A DNA stretch of 64,000 nucleotides from contig MNCI01013584.1 in NCBI GenBank assembly GCA_015680685.1, positions 694,771 through 758,770 of the forward strand. The letters are read 5' to 3'. The stretch is from Gnetum montanum. Taxonomy: Eukaryota; Streptophyta; Gnetopsida; Gnetales; Gnetaceae. The notes beneath the pieces are model-generated. The model ran no database searches. It saw only the letters and a list, made by a program, of their open reading frames with translations, and had not been told where the DNA came from. A program made the position numbers and the translations under genes. Positions 61,345 to 64,000 of this stretch are shown one piece after another; within the stretch, counting starts at the first letter, position 1; each line of letters starts with the position of its first letter.

Positions 61345-62688
61345 TGTTACGTATGAAAACATCGATGGCTAGAACACCAAGAGGTTATCAGGTGCATAGC
61401 CTAACCTCAGATCCATGTGAGGGCCATGCTAGAAAAAATAAAAATAGGGTGCCTTGAATGGTTTGGTTGATTAGATAGGGACTTACATAGTTTACAATAA
61501 CCTTTTGCAAATAATGGTTTTAAAACATTACACATGGAGATCAAAAGGAAGGAAAATGTAACATATAGAATAATAGAAGAATATCAGAGTATGTAACTAA
61601 GCAATAAGCATGAAAAAATGCATAATGATGCAAAATATATGCTATAACAAAATGAAAGGAGAACTTGGGTGAGAGAATGCACCTCCCAAAATCAGGGGAT
61701 TTGGCTTTTGTTTAGCTGATGAAGGTGTACAATTGATATGCAGTACTGGATAGGCATAGCTGATAATGGAATGGTATAGTCACAGCTCCTAGACTATTAC
61801 CAATGGGATGCCAACAAGAACCATTGAGCTGATGCTTAGTCAAAAGTTGCTACGTTGGATTAAAGAGAGAGATCCAGGAAGTGCTACCGTAAGAGTTTGC
61901 TGTTCACTGCCAAAAGCCAATTGCCAGAAGCCAATCTCTATAAGAAAACTGCAAGAAAGTCCTCTCAAAAAGCCAACCCCTTGAACATTATTTACTAGGG
62001 TATTTATAGAGCCAATAGTGGGAGAGAGATGTGGTTTGGATGCCATGTGTCCTAGGTCCCATAGGATGCAAACGTGGATGTGCTATGCTGACATGCGGTC
62101 TTATGTCGATGTGCTACGCTGAGTGTGATGGTGCTGAAAGTGAAACTTGCTAAGTCATGATCATAATGTTCAAATTTCATGTGCTAGAATACATGGAACT
62201 ACCACATTTTTATAAAAAATGCCCATGACAAATGCAAAGTGGAGCCTATGCTCCAAGACTATGTCTTCCCCTCTCTTATGAGTAGGGTCAAGTGTAGAGA
62301 CAATTTTAGGGATCAACAGGGGATGCAAAAACAAAGAAAAATACTGATGTTATCTATTGAGGAGATGTTGGAGCAAAGATGACCATCATCAACCAAGTTC
62401 TAGAGCTATTGGAGATGTCTTGAGACTTCTCCGTGAGGGTTACACCATCTATGCTACCTAGTGTAGTGGCGTAGCATGAATGCTTTGCTTGCTATGCTAG
62501 GTAGCGTACTGCAGCGTAGCATTCCTCTTTTCCATGAATCTTATCTAGATAATTGAAAGTATCATTCTGACACCTAGATAGAAAAGAAACTTCAGCAATT
62601 AGTAACCCTACTTTTCATGTTGAAAGGCCCTAGGACCTACTAATTTCATCCTTTGGATACTTTTGGGCTTCAAGACCTTGCTACACTT
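61345..62688 (-). repeat. 5' LTR of T-II, R-U5 part, broken off in U3
   Basis: Matches 43468 to about 44817 nearly base for base, then stops within CTTGCTACACT. The U3 remainder reappears inverted at 63722. TATA box at 62008-62001. Confidence 0.85.
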
Positions 62689-63721
62689 GTAGGTTTATCA
62701 CTAAACTTATGGATAAGTTACAACATTTGCAAAATTTCTTAAGAAAGGAGTGCACTATGAGTGGATGACTCAATGGTAAGAGGCCTTTGAAAACCTTAAG
62801 CAAGAGTTGACACAACTACTGATAGTCTATCCTCCAAAAGAGGGTAAACCATTTTACATATATCTCACCATATATGATACATCCATTGCCTCTCTACTCT
62901 GTTAGAGTTGTGATGACAGGGTAGAAATTCCTATACACTACTTTAGTCATGCCTTAGTTGCCCATGAAACCCAATACATTAAGGTGGAGAAGTATTTTCT
63001 AGCACTAGTCTTCTCTTTGAAGAAATGGAAACACTACCTCTTCAAAAGCCAAGTAAACATAATTTGCAAGGACAATATACTTAGAGCCATAACTACCAAC
63101 ATCTATGAAAGTACTTCCATAGCTTAATGGAAAGCCATAACTGCAAAATTTGACCTCCATTACATCTCTCAATGCTCAAAAGAAGGTCAAGCTATAGTTG
63201 TACAACTCATAGTTTCACCTATTGATGGCCAAGTAGCCATAAGTTCCCTAATGAACACATTAACATGATTAGCCAAGTACCCAATGGTTATGAGGTATTC
63301 ATGAAATTTGATGAAGCTTTAACTGCCCATGGGGCTAGTGCTGTTGCCATCGTAACATTTCCATCTAGTGAAATCCAAACCTTTTCCTATTATTTTGGGT
63401 TCCCATGTACCAATAGCATATCAGAATATGAGGGTTTGATCAAAGAAATAATGATGGCTCATAACCTAGGAATTAGATTCCTAGCCTTCAAAGGTGATTC
63501 ATAACTCATTTTTAACCAAGTAACCCAATTCTCTACATGAAAAGCTAAGCACTTACAACCTTACTATGACCTAGGGAAGCAATCATTACAATAATTCATA
63601 GACATTGATATCCAACACATACCACAAAATGAAAATTCCATAGCTAATGCAATTAAAAAACTAGCCCTTAGTGTGATGATAGATGTGTTTAGCAAGTTGC
63701 CCACCTTAACTATGAACTACA
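62689..63721 (+). pseudogene. RT end and dual RNase H fragment, probably displaced from T-III
   Basis: Plus-strand frame: FITKLMDKLQHLQNFLKKGV (end of RT), KPFYIYLTIYDTSIASLL, YFSHALVAHETQYIKVEKYF, LKKWKHYLFKSQVNIICKDN, then the second RNase H (FDEALTAHGAS, ISEYEGLI, KGDSxL, IANAIKK where ADALA is expected). It stops at LPTLTMNY with CTACA. The T-III integrase at 43462 begins just downstream in the same protein, so the two pieces join. Confidence 0.75.
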
Positions 63722-64000
63722 TGAAACACCATCAATTTTGGGCCATCATGATTCTCTGAGTGTAATGCCATGATGGACTACACAAATGGCACGACACCCT
63801 GGAAGCCCTAACACCTACAAGGTTGTGTTCGAGTGTGCCTACTATGCTATTCACCATAGTATAGTCAATTTAGTGCCTAGCTATGAGGCCAATTTACACA
63901 AATGGAGCATTGAAGGTAGACTGTACATTTTGGCAAATTTTCTATCTCCCAGGCTGACAGGCTTACTACACTCTCTAGCTTGCCTAGCTCAACACATGAC
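63722..64000 (+). repeat. Start of T-II 5' LTR (U3), inverted
   Basis: TGAAACACCATCAATTTTGG onward matches the reverse complement of 45796-45520. It continues past the window end. Confidence 0.8.

Larger units (their letters stand above)
43468..62688 (-). mobile_element. T-II: giant Tat/Ogre-like retrotransposon with intron and antisense gene
   Basis: About 20 kb on the minus strand: 5' LTR (61345-62688, U3 displaced to 63722-64000), primer site, leader with tandem repeats, gag, protease, 5.7-kb intron that holds an antisense gene, RT, two RNase H domains, integrase, tandem array, 3' untranslated region, polypurine tract and 3' LTR (43468-45796). Size, intron between PR and RT, dual RNase H and 3' tandem repeats all fit the Ogre/Tat lineage. 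Inserted into T-III with a 5-bp duplication. All frames are broken. Confidence 0.85.

Overview
The window looks like intergenic DNA of a large, retrotransposon-filled seed-plant genome. A gymnosperm is my best guess, but no sequence here fixes the species. I recognise no host gene, rRNA, tRNA or CRISPR array. Nearly every supportable feature is a decayed Ty3/gypsy LTR retrotransposon. Coding remnants carry many in-frame stops, mostly TAG, TGA or TAA where CAG, TGG, CGA or CAA would fit, which is the usual signature of old methylated plant repeats.

Two families dominate. The E family (Athila-like) has LTRs of about 0.87-0.93 kb that run TGATGA...TCATCA, a tRNA-Asp-like primer binding site, and U3 regions studded with GATATC palindromes. 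Copies are E-I (1-3848, +), E-II (12776-17479, +), E-III (17480-24903, -), a fragment of E-V (24904-25069, +), E-IV (25070-32126, -, the only one with RT and integrase) and a solo LTR (39546-40423). The T family (Tat/Ogre-like) has LTRs of 1.0-2.3 kb that start TGAAACACC and end AACA, a dual RNase H, a PR-RT intron and tandem arrays. Copies are T-I (3849-12775, +), T-II (43468-62688, -) and T-III (40902-43467, -, with a displaced piece at 62689-63721). Between them lie an unrelated Ty3 gag-pro relic (33622-35436, +) and a LINE fragment (about 38060-38570, -).

The layout reads as nested insertions. E-I sits in T-I, T-I in E-II, E-II in E-III, E-III in the LTR of E-V, and E-V in the integrase of E-IV. 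On the right, T-II sits in T-III between RNase H and integrase, with a 5-bp target duplication that differs at one base. A later inversion of about 2 kb starts inside the 5' LTR of T-II and runs past the window end.

The most interesting content is an antisense, TATA-led gene of about eight exons and roughly 1,050 codons. It lies entirely inside the PR-RT intron of T-II (51604-56374, +). The same promoter, first two exons, intron positions and phases recur in T-I (5293-3849, -). The host intron itself splices in frame from protease to reverse transcriptase. So a multi-exon gene of unknown function is carried inside an intron of a retrotransposon, on the opposite strand, in at least two copies. 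Both copies here are dead.
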